From: Acidimicrobiaceae bacterium
GTDB taxonomy: Bacteria; Actinomycetota; Acidimicrobiia; Acidimicrobiales; RAAP-2
DNA: 13,505 bases
Direction of reading: 5' to 3'
Assembly (NCBI GenBank): GCA_003157945.1
Contig: PMFY01000167.1
Coordinates: 1 to 13,505 of the forward strand
Numbering within the stretch: position 1 is the stretch's first letter; each line of letters opens with the position of its first letter. Shown here piece after piece: positions 6,026 through 13,293 of this stretch. The notes under the pieces are model-generated. The model ran no database searches and was not told where the DNA came from. It saw only the letters and a list, made by a program, of their open reading frames with translations. The position numbers and the translations under genes were made by a program.

Positions 6026-6050
6026 CCGACGCCCGGAGCCGGGTCGTCGG
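6026..6050 (-). terminator. Putative terminator hairpin after the GGDEF-EAL gene
   Basis: CCGACGCCCG (6026-6035) pairs with CGGG-T-CGTCGG (6040-6050) in a 10-bp stem with one bulged T and loop GAGC, starting 43 nt past the GGDEF-EAL stop. There is no T-run after it. It may separate that gene from the acetyltransferase. Confidence 0.33.
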
Positions 6051-6093
6051 CGACGCACCGGGAGTCGTCACGCACCGACGGCGCGGCCGACGG

Positions 6094-8052
6094 TCAGCCC
6101 CGGGGCGTGCCGGATCGCCAGCTGAGTGCGGCCACGAGGGAATCCTCGTCGAGCGGACGGGAGAAGTGGTACCCCTGGAGCAGATCGATGCCGTGGGCCG
6201 CCATCCGGGCGGCGACGGTGCCGTCCTCGACACCCTCCGCCACCACCACCAGGCCCAGTCGGTGGGCCAGGTCGCAGGTCGTGGCCACGATGGCGTCGTC
6301 GGCCGGCGAGTCCACCGACCGGCGGACGAAGCCCTGGTCGATCTTCAGCTCGTCGAGCGGCAACCCCGGCAGCGCGGCGAGTGAGGTGAACCCGGTGCCG
6401 AAGTCGTCCACCGAGATGCGGACGCCATGCGCACGGAGGGGGCCGAGGACCGCCAGCGCCTGGTCGGGATCGGTCACTGCGGACTCGGTCACCTCCACGG
6501 TGAGGCACGACGTCGCCAGCCCGCGGGTGCGCAGGGTCCCCAGGATCAGGGTGACCAGATCGGGGTCGGCGAGATCCTTGGCCGAGACGTTCACCGAGAC
6601 CGGCAGGTCGATGCCCGCCGCCCGCCATCGCACCTGGGCGTCCAGCGCCTCACGGAGTACCCACGCCGTCACCTGGGGGATGAGTCCGCTGCGCTCGGCC
6701 AAGGGGATGAAGCGGTCCGGTGGCACACGCCCGTGGCCGCGCCGGTCCCATCGCAGGAGCGCCTCGACCGAGTTGGCCACGGCCGCGTCGGGGGCGAATT
6801 GCATCTGGTAGGCGAGGTGGAGCCCGCCGTCCCCGGTGGCCGGCCCGTCCCGGCCGTCCGGATCGAGCGCGCCCCGGAGGTCGGCGAGGAGCTCGAGATC
6901 GGCGACCGTGACGGCGTCGCTGTCGCCGCTCCACCGCATCCAGGGCACCCCGAGGGTCGTGGCGCGGCGGGCGGAACGCGCGGCATGACGGAACAGTTCG
7001 GGCAGTGAGCGCCCGTCCGACGGTGCATCCGCCAGGCCGACGTGGGCCTGCAGCAGCAGTTCGACGTCCCCCACGACATAGCGGCGTCGATCCACGGACG
7101 ACCGGAGGCGTTCGGCGAGCGCGGTGTCCGACGCCGTCGTGCGGCGTCCACCCGGGTCGCCGGTCCCCCCGGGTACGACCACGACGATCTCGTCCCCCTC
7201 GACCCGACCGATCCGGGCACCGTCGGGCAGCACCCGGCCGAGGTCCTCCACCGCCCGGCGCAGCAGCTCGGCACCGGCCTTGTACCCGAGCGCCTCGCGA
7301 CAGCCGCCGACACCCTCGAAGGCGACCACTGCCACCGCCGTCGCGCTGTCCGCCGAGGTGCCCAGCTGTTGGACGAGTCCGAGCGCATTGGGCAGGCCCG
7401 TCTCCGGGTCGACGAGGCCGCTCCGACGGGACGCGCGGGCCCCTAGGAGCACCGTGAACGGGGCCGTGCTCATGGCGGCCACGGCCAGCACGGCCATCAG
7501 GAAGCCGGCGGTCACGCCCTGACCGGCGGCGAACGCCGTCCACAGGGCGACGAAGGCGACCCCGAGCTGACAGAGCACGACGCGACGCCGGAAGAAGAGG
7601 CTGACGAAGACGGTGCTGGGCACGAGCAGGAAGCCGAGGATCACCGAGGTCTGGCCCGACCGGTCGACGACGATCAGGGTGGCCACCGCGCTGGTCCAGT
7701 AGACGCTGAGGAGCCGGCACGGATTCGGACGGATGCTCCGGACCGACAGGAGCACGAGCCAGAGGGCGAACGTGATGACGGCGATGCACGACGCCACCAG
7801 CGCACGCCCACCGGACGCCGATCCGAGGTGACCGACCACGGCGAAGCCGATGACCCCGGCGCCGAACAGGACCCGCAGCACGGCCAGTGGGCTCAGGAGC
7901 TCGAGGGGACCGCCGAGCGCCATCCACGAGCGGACGCCGGGGAACCATCCGGAGCGGACATCGGTGTCGAGGCTGCGCGCGCTCGTGGCGCCGGTGACCG
8001 ACGGCTCCAGATCATCCCAGCCGCGCCAGGTCGGCGGCGCGTCGACACCCAT
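6094..8052 (-). CDS. Membrane GGDEF-EAL protein, probable cyclic-di-GMP phosphodiesterase with degenerate GGDEF domain
   Basis: A 652-residue protein. Residues 54-203 hold about six hydrophobic segments, an integral-membrane sensor module. The GGDEF domain (about 212-375) starts with DPETGLPN, but its signature is EGDEI (285-289) rather than GGDEF, so cyclase activity is doubtful. The EAL domain (about 405-645) keeps all expected catalytic and metal residues: E430 in VEALLRW, N488 in VSVNVS, E523 in EVTES, D549-D550 in DDFGTG, K570 in LKID, E606 in EGVED and Q626 in LQGYHFSRP. The likely activity is hydrolysis of c-di-GMP to pGpG, with the GGDEF domain perhaps binding GTP as a regulator. The ATG at 8052 has GGAGG six nt upstream and is preferred over the ATG at 8058, which touches the same GGAGG. 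It diverges from the FAD oxidoreductase. Confidence 0.92.
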   Translation of the reverse strand: MGVDAPPTWRGWDDLEPSVTGATSARSLDTDVRSGWFPGVRSWMALGGPLELLSPLAVLRVLFGAGVIGFAVVGHLGSASGGRALVASCIAVITFALWLVLLSVRSIRPNPCRLLSVYWTSAVATLIVVDRSGQTSVILGFLLVPSTVFVSLFFRRRVVLCQLGVAFVALWTAFAAGQGVTAGFLMAVLAVAAMSTAPFTVLLGARASRRSGLVDPETGLPNALGLVQQLGTSADSATAVAVVAFEGVGGCREALGYKAGAELLRRAVEDLGRVLPDGARIGRVEGDEIVVVVPGGTGDPGGRRTTASDTALAERLRSSVDRRRYVVGDVELLLQAHVGLADAPSDGRSLPELFRHAARSARRATTLGVPWMRWSGDSDAVTVADLELLADLRGALDPDGRDGPATGDGGLHLAYQMQFAPDAAVANSVEALLRWDRRGHGRVPPDRFIPLAERSGLIPQVTAWVLREALDAQVRWRAAGIDLPVSVNVSAKDLADPDLVTLILGTLRTRGLATSCLTVEVTESAVTDPDQALAVLGPLRAHGVRISVDDFGTGFTSLAALPGLPLDELKIDQGFVRRSVDSPADDAIVATTCDLAHRLGLVVVAEGVEDGTVAARMAAHGIDLLQGYHFSRPLDEDSLVAALSWRSGTPRG

Positions 8053-8058
8053 GGCCAT

Positions 8059-8063
8059 CCTCC
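8059..8063 (-). promoter_or_regulatory. Shine-Dalgarno GGAGG deciding the GGDEF-EAL start
   Basis: The complement reads GGAGG ATGGCC ATG. The first ATG (8058) directly touches GGAGG, too close for initiation, while the second (8052) has the ideal 6-nt spacing, so it is taken as the start. Confidence 0.7.
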
Positions 8064-8188
8064 GGCATCGGCAGGGTCGCCGTCGACCTGAAGGAGATGG
8101 ACCGCCGGTGTGCGACACTGAGCGGCGACGACCCCGGTGCCATCGGGGGACCACCCGGGGGTCGGGTGACCGTCGATCGGGGGAGTCG

Positions 8189-9661
8189 GTGCCACAGCCC
8201 GAGGACGACTACGACGTTGCCGTGGTGGGTGCCGGCTACGGCGGGGCGCCCCTGGCCGCGCTCCTGGCCTCGGCGGGTCGGCGGGTGGCACTCGTCGAGA
8301 AGACCCCGCGGGCCGGGGGCAAGACCCAGACCCTCGACCGCCGCGGCTACCGCTACGAGATGTTCGGCGCGGTCGGGATCCCGGCGGTGGGGTCCCGGAT
8401 CGACGAACTGGTCGACGTCCTCGGCATCCAGGACCGGGTGCGGATGCTGGTGCCGGAGGGTCCGGCCGCGGCCATCCGCTACCGCGCGCCCGACGGGGCG
8501 TGGCGGGCCCAGCACAGTGCACTGCGCCAGACCGGGGACCCCGAGGACCTGGCCACGCTCCAGCGCACCTTCGGGGCGAGTGACGCCGACATGGAGCGCC
8601 TGGGCAACTTCTACCTGTCCATCCTCTCGATGGGCGAGGACGAGGTCGCCGCGCTCGACGACGTCGGGATGCTGGCATTCCTCCGGCCGTTCGGTCTGCC
8701 GGACGGGCTCGAGAGCCAGATCCTGGCCACCATGAACATGCTCTTCGTGGTGGCCGTCGACCGGCTGGCCGCGTCGGAGGGCGTGCTGGTCCTCCGCCAG
8801 ATCGTGACCGGGGGCGCCGGTCGGTTCCATGCCGGTGGCTACGGGCAGGTGGCCGAGGCCTGCGCGGAGGTGGTGGTGGCCCACGGCGGCACCTTCGTCC
8901 GCTCCGCCCGCGTGGAGGAGATCGTCGTCGAGGACGGTCGGGCCGTCGGCGTCCGGACCGAGGACCGGACCATCCGGGCCCGGGCCGTCGTGTCCAACGC
9001 CGGCATCCAGCCGACCGTCCTCAAGCTGGTCGGCGCCCGGCACTTCCCCGACGAGTACGTCACGTCGGTCGAGGGCCTGGAACCCAGCTGGAGCATCGCC
9101 GGAGTGCGCTACGTCCTCGACGACCGGGTGTTCGACGCCGCGCTCACCCCCGTGTTCTCCGACGGGAGCTGGCTCGACAGCGAGCGGTTCGCCGCCATGG
9201 AGGCCGGCGAGTGGCCGGACGTGCCGCTCATCGCCGTGGACGTCGCCAGCGAGTTCGATCCGGGACTGGTGGCCGAGCCGGGCCACCAGGTGGCCAACAT
9301 CCAGGTGTTCGTCTCCCCCGACCCGGACTCCCCCATGGCCGACGAGGCCGTCCGCCGGGCGCGCCTGGTGGTCGCCGACCTCTGGCCCGGGCTCGAGCGC
9401 CACACGCTCTGGTCCGAGCCCTACGGTCCACGCCAGATCTCCCGCATGACCCGGGACGCCACCGTTCCGGGCAGCGGGGGCGAGGCCGTCGGCATCGCGC
9501 AGGTCGTCGGCCAGGTCGGGCGGTCCAAGCCCGACCCGAGGACGCCGCTGGACGGCCTGTTCCTCGTGGGCTGCGACGCGGGCGGGCGGGGCGCGGGGAC
9601 CCACCAGGCCGTCGACTCGGCGTTCCATGTCGTCGACCTCGTCCAGGCCGAGCTGGGCTGA
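8189..9661 (+). CDS. FAD-dependent oxidoreductase, phytoene desaturase/amine oxidase-like
   Basis: A 490-residue flavoprotein. The N-terminal dinucleotide-binding motif is DVAVVGAGYGGAPLAALLASAG, with GxGxxG at residues 14-19, followed by EKTPRAGGKTQTL, the second FAD contact typical of carotenoid-desaturase-like enzymes. A strand near residues 215-230 (GRFHAGGYGQVAEA) and the C-terminal GLFLVGCDAGGRGAGTHQAVDSA segment match the substrate-lid and FAD-closing regions of this superfamily. The substrate is unknown; no carotenoid genes are nearby. The GTG start at 8189 has GGGGGAG three nt upstream and falls just before the Rossmann strand. The next gene begins 7 bp after the stop and carries AGGAG across the boundary, so the two are very likely one operon. 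Confidence 0.85.
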   Translation: MPQPEDDYDVAVVGAGYGGAPLAALLASAGRRVALVEKTPRAGGKTQTLDRRGYRYEMFGAVGIPAVGSRIDELVDVLGIQDRVRMLVPEGPAAAIRYRAPDGAWRAQHSALRQTGDPEDLATLQRTFGASDADMERLGNFYLSILSMGEDEVAALDDVGMLAFLRPFGLPDGLESQILATMNMLFVVAVDRLAASEGVLVLRQIVTGGAGRFHAGGYGQVAEACAEVVVAHGGTFVRSARVEEIVVEDGRAVGVRTEDRTIRARAVVSNAGIQPTVLKLVGARHFPDEYVTSVEGLEPSWSIAGVRYVLDDRVFDAALTPVFSDGSWLDSERFAAMEAGEWPDVPLIAVDVASEFDPGLVAEPGHQVANIQVFVSPDPDSPMADEAVRRARLVVADLWPGLERHTLWSEPYGPRQISRMTRDATVPGSGGEAVGIAQVVGQVGRSKPDPRTPLDGLFLVGCDAGGRGAGTHQAVDSAFHVVDLVQAELG

Positions 9662-9668
9662 GGAGACG

Positions 9669-10847
9669 ATGGCACCCGAGGAGGTCGCGCCCGACCCGGC
9701 CGTGGCGGACGACCCGGCCTTCGCCCTCCTCCTCCGCTCCCTCGGCGAGCCCGGTTCGGTCGACCTCGTACCCACACCGGCACTCCTCTGCGACGTCGAC
9801 CTGCTCGTCGCCAACATCGCCGCCATGCAGCACACCGCCGACGGGTCCGGGATCCGCCTCCGACCCCACGCCAAGTCCCACAAGTCGGCGTGGGTGGCGG
9901 GCCTGCAGCTCGACCACGGCGCCGCCGGCATCTGCTGCGCCAAGCTGGCGGAGGCCGAGGTGCTCGTCGCCGCGCTCGACCGGGACAGACCTGTCTCCGT
10001 CCTGCTGACCTCGCCACCGGTGGGACCCGGTCCGATGGCGCGACTGTCCGCACTCGCCGGGCGGTGCGACCTCGCCGTGGCGGTCGACCACGTCGACGGC
10101 GTGGTCGAGCTGGCCGCGGCCACGACCGGCGGCGTGCCGGTCACGGTGCTGTGCGACGTCGACGTCGGGCTGGGGAGGACCGGGGTGACCGGCCCGGAGG
10201 CGGCCCTGGCCGTCGCCGCGGCGACGGAGTCGGCGCCGTTCCTGACGTTCGGCGGCGTCCAGGGCTACGCCGGGCACGCCCAGCACGTCTCCGGACGGGA
10301 CGCCCGCCGTCGCGACGTCGTCGCCGCCACCGAGCGCCTGGCCGAGGTCGTCACCGCGCTCGAGGCCGCGGGTTACGGGGTCGGGTCCCGCACGGGCGGC
10401 GGCACCGGCACCGCGCTCCTCGACATCGAGGCCGGCCTGCTCGACGAGCTGCAGGCCGGGAGCTACGTCTTCATGGACCGCGAGTACGCCGACGCGCTCG
10501 GGTCCGATCCCGAGGCCTCCTTCGCCCAGTCCCTGACGCTCGTCACCACCGTCGTGTCGGCGAACCAGCACGGTTACGTGACCGTGGACGCCGGGCTCAA
10601 GGCGATGGCCACCGACGCCGGCCCGGCCGGCGTCCCCGGCCGCCCCGGCGCCTCCTTCGCGTTCTTCGGCGACGAGCAGGGGCTGGTCACCACCACGGCC
10701 GCGTTCCGGCCCGCCCGCGGCGACCGCCTGCGCCTGGTTCCACCCCACTGCGACCCGACGGTCGACCGGTACGACCGGCTGTGGCTGACCCGGGGTGACA
10801 CCGTGGTCGGGGTGACCCCGGTCACCGCCCGGGGCCGTTCCTACTGA
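9669..10847 (+). CDS. D-threonine aldolase / D-serine dehydratase-like PLP enzyme (alanine racemase fold type III)
   Basis: A 392-residue protein with the two-domain layout of this family: an alanine-racemase-like N-terminal barrel and a C-terminal D-serine dehydratase-like domain. The Schiff-base lysine is Lys69 in RPHAKSHK, the phosphate-binding loop is RTGGGTGT, and the divalent-metal site is PHCD (His360, Asp362) near the C-terminus. Relatives cleave D-3-hydroxy amino acids to glycine and an aldehyde, or dehydrate D-serine. Which reaction applies here cannot be told. The ATG at 9669 has AGGAG 3 nt upstream and lies 7 bp after the FAD-enzyme stop, so co-transcription is likely. About 30 residues before the barrel (Ala/Asp/Pro-rich) are an N-terminal extension. 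Confidence 0.88.
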   Translation: MAPEEVAPDPAVADDPAFALLLRSLGEPGSVDLVPTPALLCDVDLLVANIAAMQHTADGSGIRLRPHAKSHKSAWVAGLQLDHGAAGICCAKLAEAEVLVAALDRDRPVSVLLTSPPVGPGPMARLSALAGRCDLAVAVDHVDGVVELAAATTGGVPVTVLCDVDVGLGRTGVTGPEAALAVAAATESAPFLTFGGVQGYAGHAQHVSGRDARRRDVVAATERLAEVVTALEAAGYGVGSRTGGGTGTALLDIEAGLLDELQAGSYVFMDREYADALGSDPEASFAQSLTLVTTVVSANQHGYVTVDAGLKAMATDAGPAGVPGRPGASFAFFGDEQGLVTTTAAFRPARGDRLRLVPPHCDPTVDRYDRLWLTRGDTVVGVTPVTARGRSY

Positions 10848-10882
10848 CCGGCCGCTCCGGGGCGGCCCGAACGACCGGGTGG

Positions 10883-10894
10883 CACAATGGCCCC
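10883..10894 (+). promoter_or_regulatory. Putative leaderless promoter (-10) of the cupin gene
   Basis: CACAAT (10883-10888) lies 6 nt before the ATG at 10895. It differs from TACAAT only at the first base. No Shine-Dalgarno and no good -35 are visible, so a leaderless transcript independent of the upstream operon is suggested. Confidence 0.45.
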
Positions 10895-11299
10895 ATGGTC
10901 GACCGTCAGGTGTTCCGACTCGCGGAGGTCCCGGTGCACCTCGGCCTGGGGGCGACGGTGGTGCCCCAGGAACCCTTCACCGGATCGCCCGACTGGTACG
11001 AGCGCTACGGCGCGCGCACCGCTCAGGACGGGGTCGACGGTCGCCTGGTCAGCCTCCACACCTTCGCCGAGCCGTGGACCACATGGGAGATGCACCCCTT
11101 CGGCCAGGAGCTCGTCGTCCGCACGGTGGGCGCGATCACGCTCCACCAGGAGGAGGACGGCGTGGTCCGCACCGTGCTGCTCGAGGAGGGCGACGCCACC
11201 GTCAACCCGCCCGGCGTGCGGCACACCGCCGACGTCGACGGGACCGCCACCGCACTCTTCGTGACCGCAGGGACCGGAACCGAGGTCCGCCCCCGTTGA
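10895..11299 (+). CDS. Small single-domain cupin protein
   Basis: A 134-residue beta-barrel protein. Cupin motif 1 appears as WEMHPFGQELVVRTVG with His67 and Glu72, and motif 2 as GDATVNPPGVRHTADV with His110, giving a partial metal-ligand set (one of the usual motif-1 histidines is missing). Such small cupins act as metal-dependent enzymes or ligand-binding proteins; no specific function can be assigned. It starts 47 bp after the PLP-enzyme stop with its own putative promoter and is followed after 22 bp by the SRPBCC gene, probably on the same transcript. Confidence 0.82.
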   Translation: MVDRQVFRLAEVPVHLGLGATVVPQEPFTGSPDWYERYGARTAQDGVDGRLVSLHTFAEPWTTWEMHPFGQELVVRTVGAITLHQEEDGVVRTVLLEEGDATVNPPGVRHTADVDGTATALFVTAGTGTEVRPR

Positions 11300-11321
11300 G
11301 GGGTGGCGGGAGAGGCGACCG

Positions 11322-11768
11322 ATGGAGCAGCGCTACGAGTTCTACATCCGGGCCACACCGGACCAGCTGTGGGCGGCCATCGTCGACCCCGCCGCCCGGG
11401 CCCGCTACCAGTTCGGCATCCGGCTGTCCTCCGACTGGACCCCCGGCGCGCCGATCGAGCTGCGGGCGCCCGACGGTTCGGCGGTGCTCGGCACCGGCCA
11501 GGTCGTGGAGTCCGACCCGCCCCACCGGCTCGTCCACACCATGATCGCCCTGTGGGACGACGACGTGGCCGCCGAGGGGTCGTCGAGGGTCACGTGGACG
11601 ATCGAGCCGGTGGGTGACTCCTGCCGGCTGGACCTCGTGCACGACGAACTGCGGGAGGGGGCCAACGAGCAGCTGTACGGCGGGTGGCCGATGATCCTCA
11701 GCGGGCTCAAGACGTGGCTCGAGACCGGCACGACCCTCACCACCCCCGGCTCTCTCATGTACGGCTAG
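11322..11768 (+). CDS. SRPBCC/AHSA1-type START-like domain protein
   Basis: A 148-residue single-domain protein of the Bet v1-like fold. It begins with the typical strand-helix EFYIRATPDQLWAAIVDPAARARY, has the central strand pattern ...GQVVESDPPHRLVHTMIALW and SRVTWTIEPVGDSCRLDLVHDEL, and closes with the long helix GGWPMILSGLKTWLETG. Members bind hydrophobic ligands or act as Hsp90 co-chaperone-like or polyketide-type proteins; the ligand here is unknown. GGGAGAGG lies about 6 nt before the ATG, a normal Shine-Dalgarno. It follows the cupin gene closely and converges on the lipoprotein gene with a 28-bp gap. Confidence 0.88.
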   Translation: MEQRYEFYIRATPDQLWAAIVDPAARARYQFGIRLSSDWTPGAPIELRAPDGSAVLGTGQVVESDPPHRLVHTMIALWDDDVAAEGSSRVTWTIEPVGDSCRLDLVHDELREGANEQLYGGWPMILSGLKTWLETGTTLTTPGSLMYG

Positions 11769-11771
11769 GAC

Positions 11772-11797
11772 ACCGGGCCGGCCCCGCGTGCCCCGGT
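11772..11797. terminator. Possible weak bidirectional hairpin between convergent genes
   Basis: ACCGGG (11772-11777) and CCCGGT (11792-11797) can pair around a 14-nt GC-rich loop, spanning almost the whole gap between the SRPBCC and lipoprotein stops. There is no T-run, and in such GC-rich DNA a 6-bp stem is weak evidence. Confidence 0.25.
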
Positions 11798-12471
11798 CAG
11801 AGCTGCGTGGCGGACACCGGCGTGACGGTGGCCGACGTGTACGCCGAGGTGTTGGGGGACGAGCACACCGCCATGCCCGACGGGGCGGTCACCAGCGCGG
11901 ACTGGGTCTGGCCCGGTGGGTAGATGCGGACCTGGGCCGCTGTCGCCTGGGAGCTGCAGGGCGGGATGCCGGGGTCGGTGACGGCCACCGAGCTGTAGGC
12001 GTTCCCACCGGCGGCCAGGGTGACCGTGGCCACCGTGCCGCCGGTCTGGCGTTGGGCCGGCGCACCGATCTGGGAACCGCCGGCGCTGAGGAACGAGACG
12101 CCCGGGTAGCCGTAGAGGGTGCACGACGACGAGCCGGTGTTGTGGAAGGTGATCGTGTAGTGGATGGCCCCTGCGGTCCCGTCGGGGTTGCCGAAGCTCA
12201 CTCCGAGCGCCGAGGTGGCACACCCGGTGCCCGACGGCTTCGTCGTCGTGGACGTCGAGGCGGCCGTGGTGGAGGTCGTCGAGGAGGAGGGCTTCGACGT
12301 CGTCGTCGAGGTGGACGCCTTCGTGGTGGTCGTCGACGACGACGACGAGCTGCCGCAGGCCGCCAGTGCGAGCGCCGCGGCCACGAGGGCCGCTCCGGTC
12401 AGGGCGCTCCGGCCCGTCCGGTGGTGACGCCGCGCCCCCGGGTCCGATCCGGACTGTCGGTCGATGCCCAT
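11797..12471 (-). CDS. DUF4232 domain lipoprotein with Ser/Thr-rich tether
   Basis: A 224-residue secreted protein. Arg-rich residues 14-21 precede a hydrophobic segment (24-38) ending in the lipobox LAAC, with Cys39 the lipidation site. Residues 40-82 are almost only Ser, Thr, Ala and Lys, a flexible tether. Residues 85-224 match DUF4232: a cysteine-containing start (TGCATSALGVSF), the mid-domain SSCTLYGYPGVSFLS, then GGTVATVTLAAGGNAYSSVAV and the C-terminal SGMAVCSS. The domain's function is unknown; it is common in actinobacterial surface proteins. The ATG at 12471 has GAAGGAG 7 nt upstream. The preceding gene on this strand is the unrecognised 150-residue protein, 169 bp upstream, with no obvious promoter in the gap. 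Confidence 0.9.
   Translation of the reverse strand: MGIDRQSGSDPGARRHHRTGRSALTGAALVAAALALAACGSSSSSSTTTTKASTSTTTSKPSSSTTSTTAASTSTTTKPSGTGCATSALGVSFGNPDGTAGAIHYTITFHNTGSSSCTLYGYPGVSFLSAGGSQIGAPAQRQTGGTVATVTLAAGGNAYSSVAVTDPGIPPCSSQATAAQVRIYPPGQTQSALVTAPSGMAVCSSPNTSAYTSATVTPVSATQL
12226..12351 (-). repeat. Low-complexity tract encoding the Ser/Thr tether
   Basis: About 126 bp of simple GTC/GAC/GAG-type triplets (plus-strand view) encode the Ser/Thr/Lys/Ala linker of the lipoprotein. Runs such as TCGTCGTCGT and GACGACGACGACGA are prone to slippage, so length may differ between strains. Confidence 0.7.
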
Positions 12472-12640
12472 GCCACTGCTCCTTCGTCCGGTCGGCCGGG
12501 TGCGTGCACACGCTGCCCGGGCCGAGGCGATCTCCGGGTCGGCCACGCCGGTCCGACCCACCGGCGCCCGGGAGGACCCGTGCGCCACCCACGAGCGAAC
12601 CACACCTCGGCGGGGATTGCAGTGACCCCGGCCGGCCCGG

Positions 12641-13093
12641 TCAGGTCGCGGCGGTGACCACCGGCGTTGCGTCCGGCGACGGGTCCGCCGGCGGCGGCCC
12701 GTCGGTGCAGGACGCCGCGTGTCCACCCGGCCCGCCCGGGGCCGGACCGTCGCCCACCTGCAGGCGGAGGACACTCGGATACCGGCCGGCGTCGAATCCG
12801 TCGACGAAACCCCGGACCGGCTTGGGCAGCTGCACGACCAGCCGGCCGCCCGACCGCCCGTCCGGATGGACCAGCGTGAGCAGCAGGGTGCACGGTCCCA
12901 CGGACACCGACGTGATGCGGGGGTCGGCCCGCATGACGGCTGCGGCGTAGAGGGCGACCGCGCACGAGGAATTGCTCCTCGGCACCCCGTGGACGCCGGC
13001 GGCCTCGAGGGTGCCCGCCACCTCGTCCGGATCGCGCCCGAGCCCCTCGAGCAGGTCCCCCACCCGGCGCTTGATGTCCCGAAGTTCACCCAT
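12641..13093 (-). CDS. Unrecognised 150-residue protein
   Basis: I do not recognise a family. Residues 1-34 are helical in character (MGELRDIKRRVGDLLEGLG, then DPDEVAGTLEAAG). Residues 35-113 look like a small alpha/beta domain with SNSSCAVALYAAAVM, VSVGPCTLLLTLV and RLVVQLPKPVRGFVDGFDAG, two cysteines (44, 68) and strong hydrophobic strands. Residues 114-150 are Gly/Pro/Ala/Asp-rich and probably disordered, with a third cysteine. There is no signal peptide or membrane segment, so it is likely cytoplasmic. The ATG at 13093 has GGAGAGG five nt upstream; reading back to 13243 would add a Pro/Ser-rich tail lacking a Shine-Dalgarno. Coding is supported by the good ribosome site and structured composition, but not by homology. 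Confidence 0.7.
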   Translation of the reverse strand: MGELRDIKRRVGDLLEGLGRDPDEVAGTLEAAGVHGVPRSNSSCAVALYAAAVMRADPRITSVSVGPCTLLLTLVHPDGRSGGRLVVQLPKPVRGFVDGFDAGRYPSVLRLQVGDGPAPGGPGGHAASCTDGPPPADPSPDATPVVTAAT

Positions 13094-13216
13094 GGGCACC
13101 TCTCCCCCGGGTCGTGGGACCCGGCACGGCGGCACAGTCGCCGATAGGCAATCATACGTGCGTGCCGCAGGCGGCGGGTCGGCCGTGGGGCCGACGTGGG
13201 TGGACGAGGAGCCCGC

Positions 13217-13265
13217 CGCCCGGACGAGGCCCGGTGAGAACACCCATCGCCCGGACGAGGCCCGG
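13217..13265. repeat. 18-bp direct repeat
   Basis: CGCCCGGACGAGGCCCGG occurs at 13217-13234 and again, identically, at 13248-13265, 31 bp apart. The inner GGACGAGG appears a third time at 13202-13209. The second copy overlaps the 5' arm and loop of the terminator-like hairpin and reaches into its 3' arm. The gap between the sulfatase and the unrecognised gene is only 200 bp, so the repeats fill much of it. Confidence 0.75.
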
Positions 13266-13273
13266 GCGATGGG
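13243..13273 (-). terminator. Strong terminator-like hairpin downstream of the sulfatase gene
   Basis: CCCATCGCCCGG (13243-13254) and CCGGGCGATGGG (13262-13273) form a perfect 12-bp stem around a 7-nt loop, beginning 20 nt past the sulfatase stop on the minus strand. The following minus-strand sequence GTGTTCTC is only modestly T-rich, as is common for terminators in GC-rich actinobacteria. Confidence 0.6.
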
Positions 13274-13293
13274 CGGCGAGCCCGTCGTGCCCG

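Noticed and set aside
8132..8148. CCCCG/CGGGG inverted repeat between the GGDEF-EAL and FAD oxidoreductase genes
   Set aside because: Only 5 bp of GC arms; no supporting spacing or known operator.
8012..10144. A 710-codon minus-strand open frame under the FAD oxidoreductase and PLP enzyme
   Set aside because: Composition is His/Gly/Asp-rich low complexity; the plus strand shows Rossmann and PLP-lysine motifs.
11591..11596. Second CACGTG, considered as another parS
   Set aside because: Flanks are GGT and GAC instead of GTTN and AAAC, and it lies inside the SRPBCC coding sequence.
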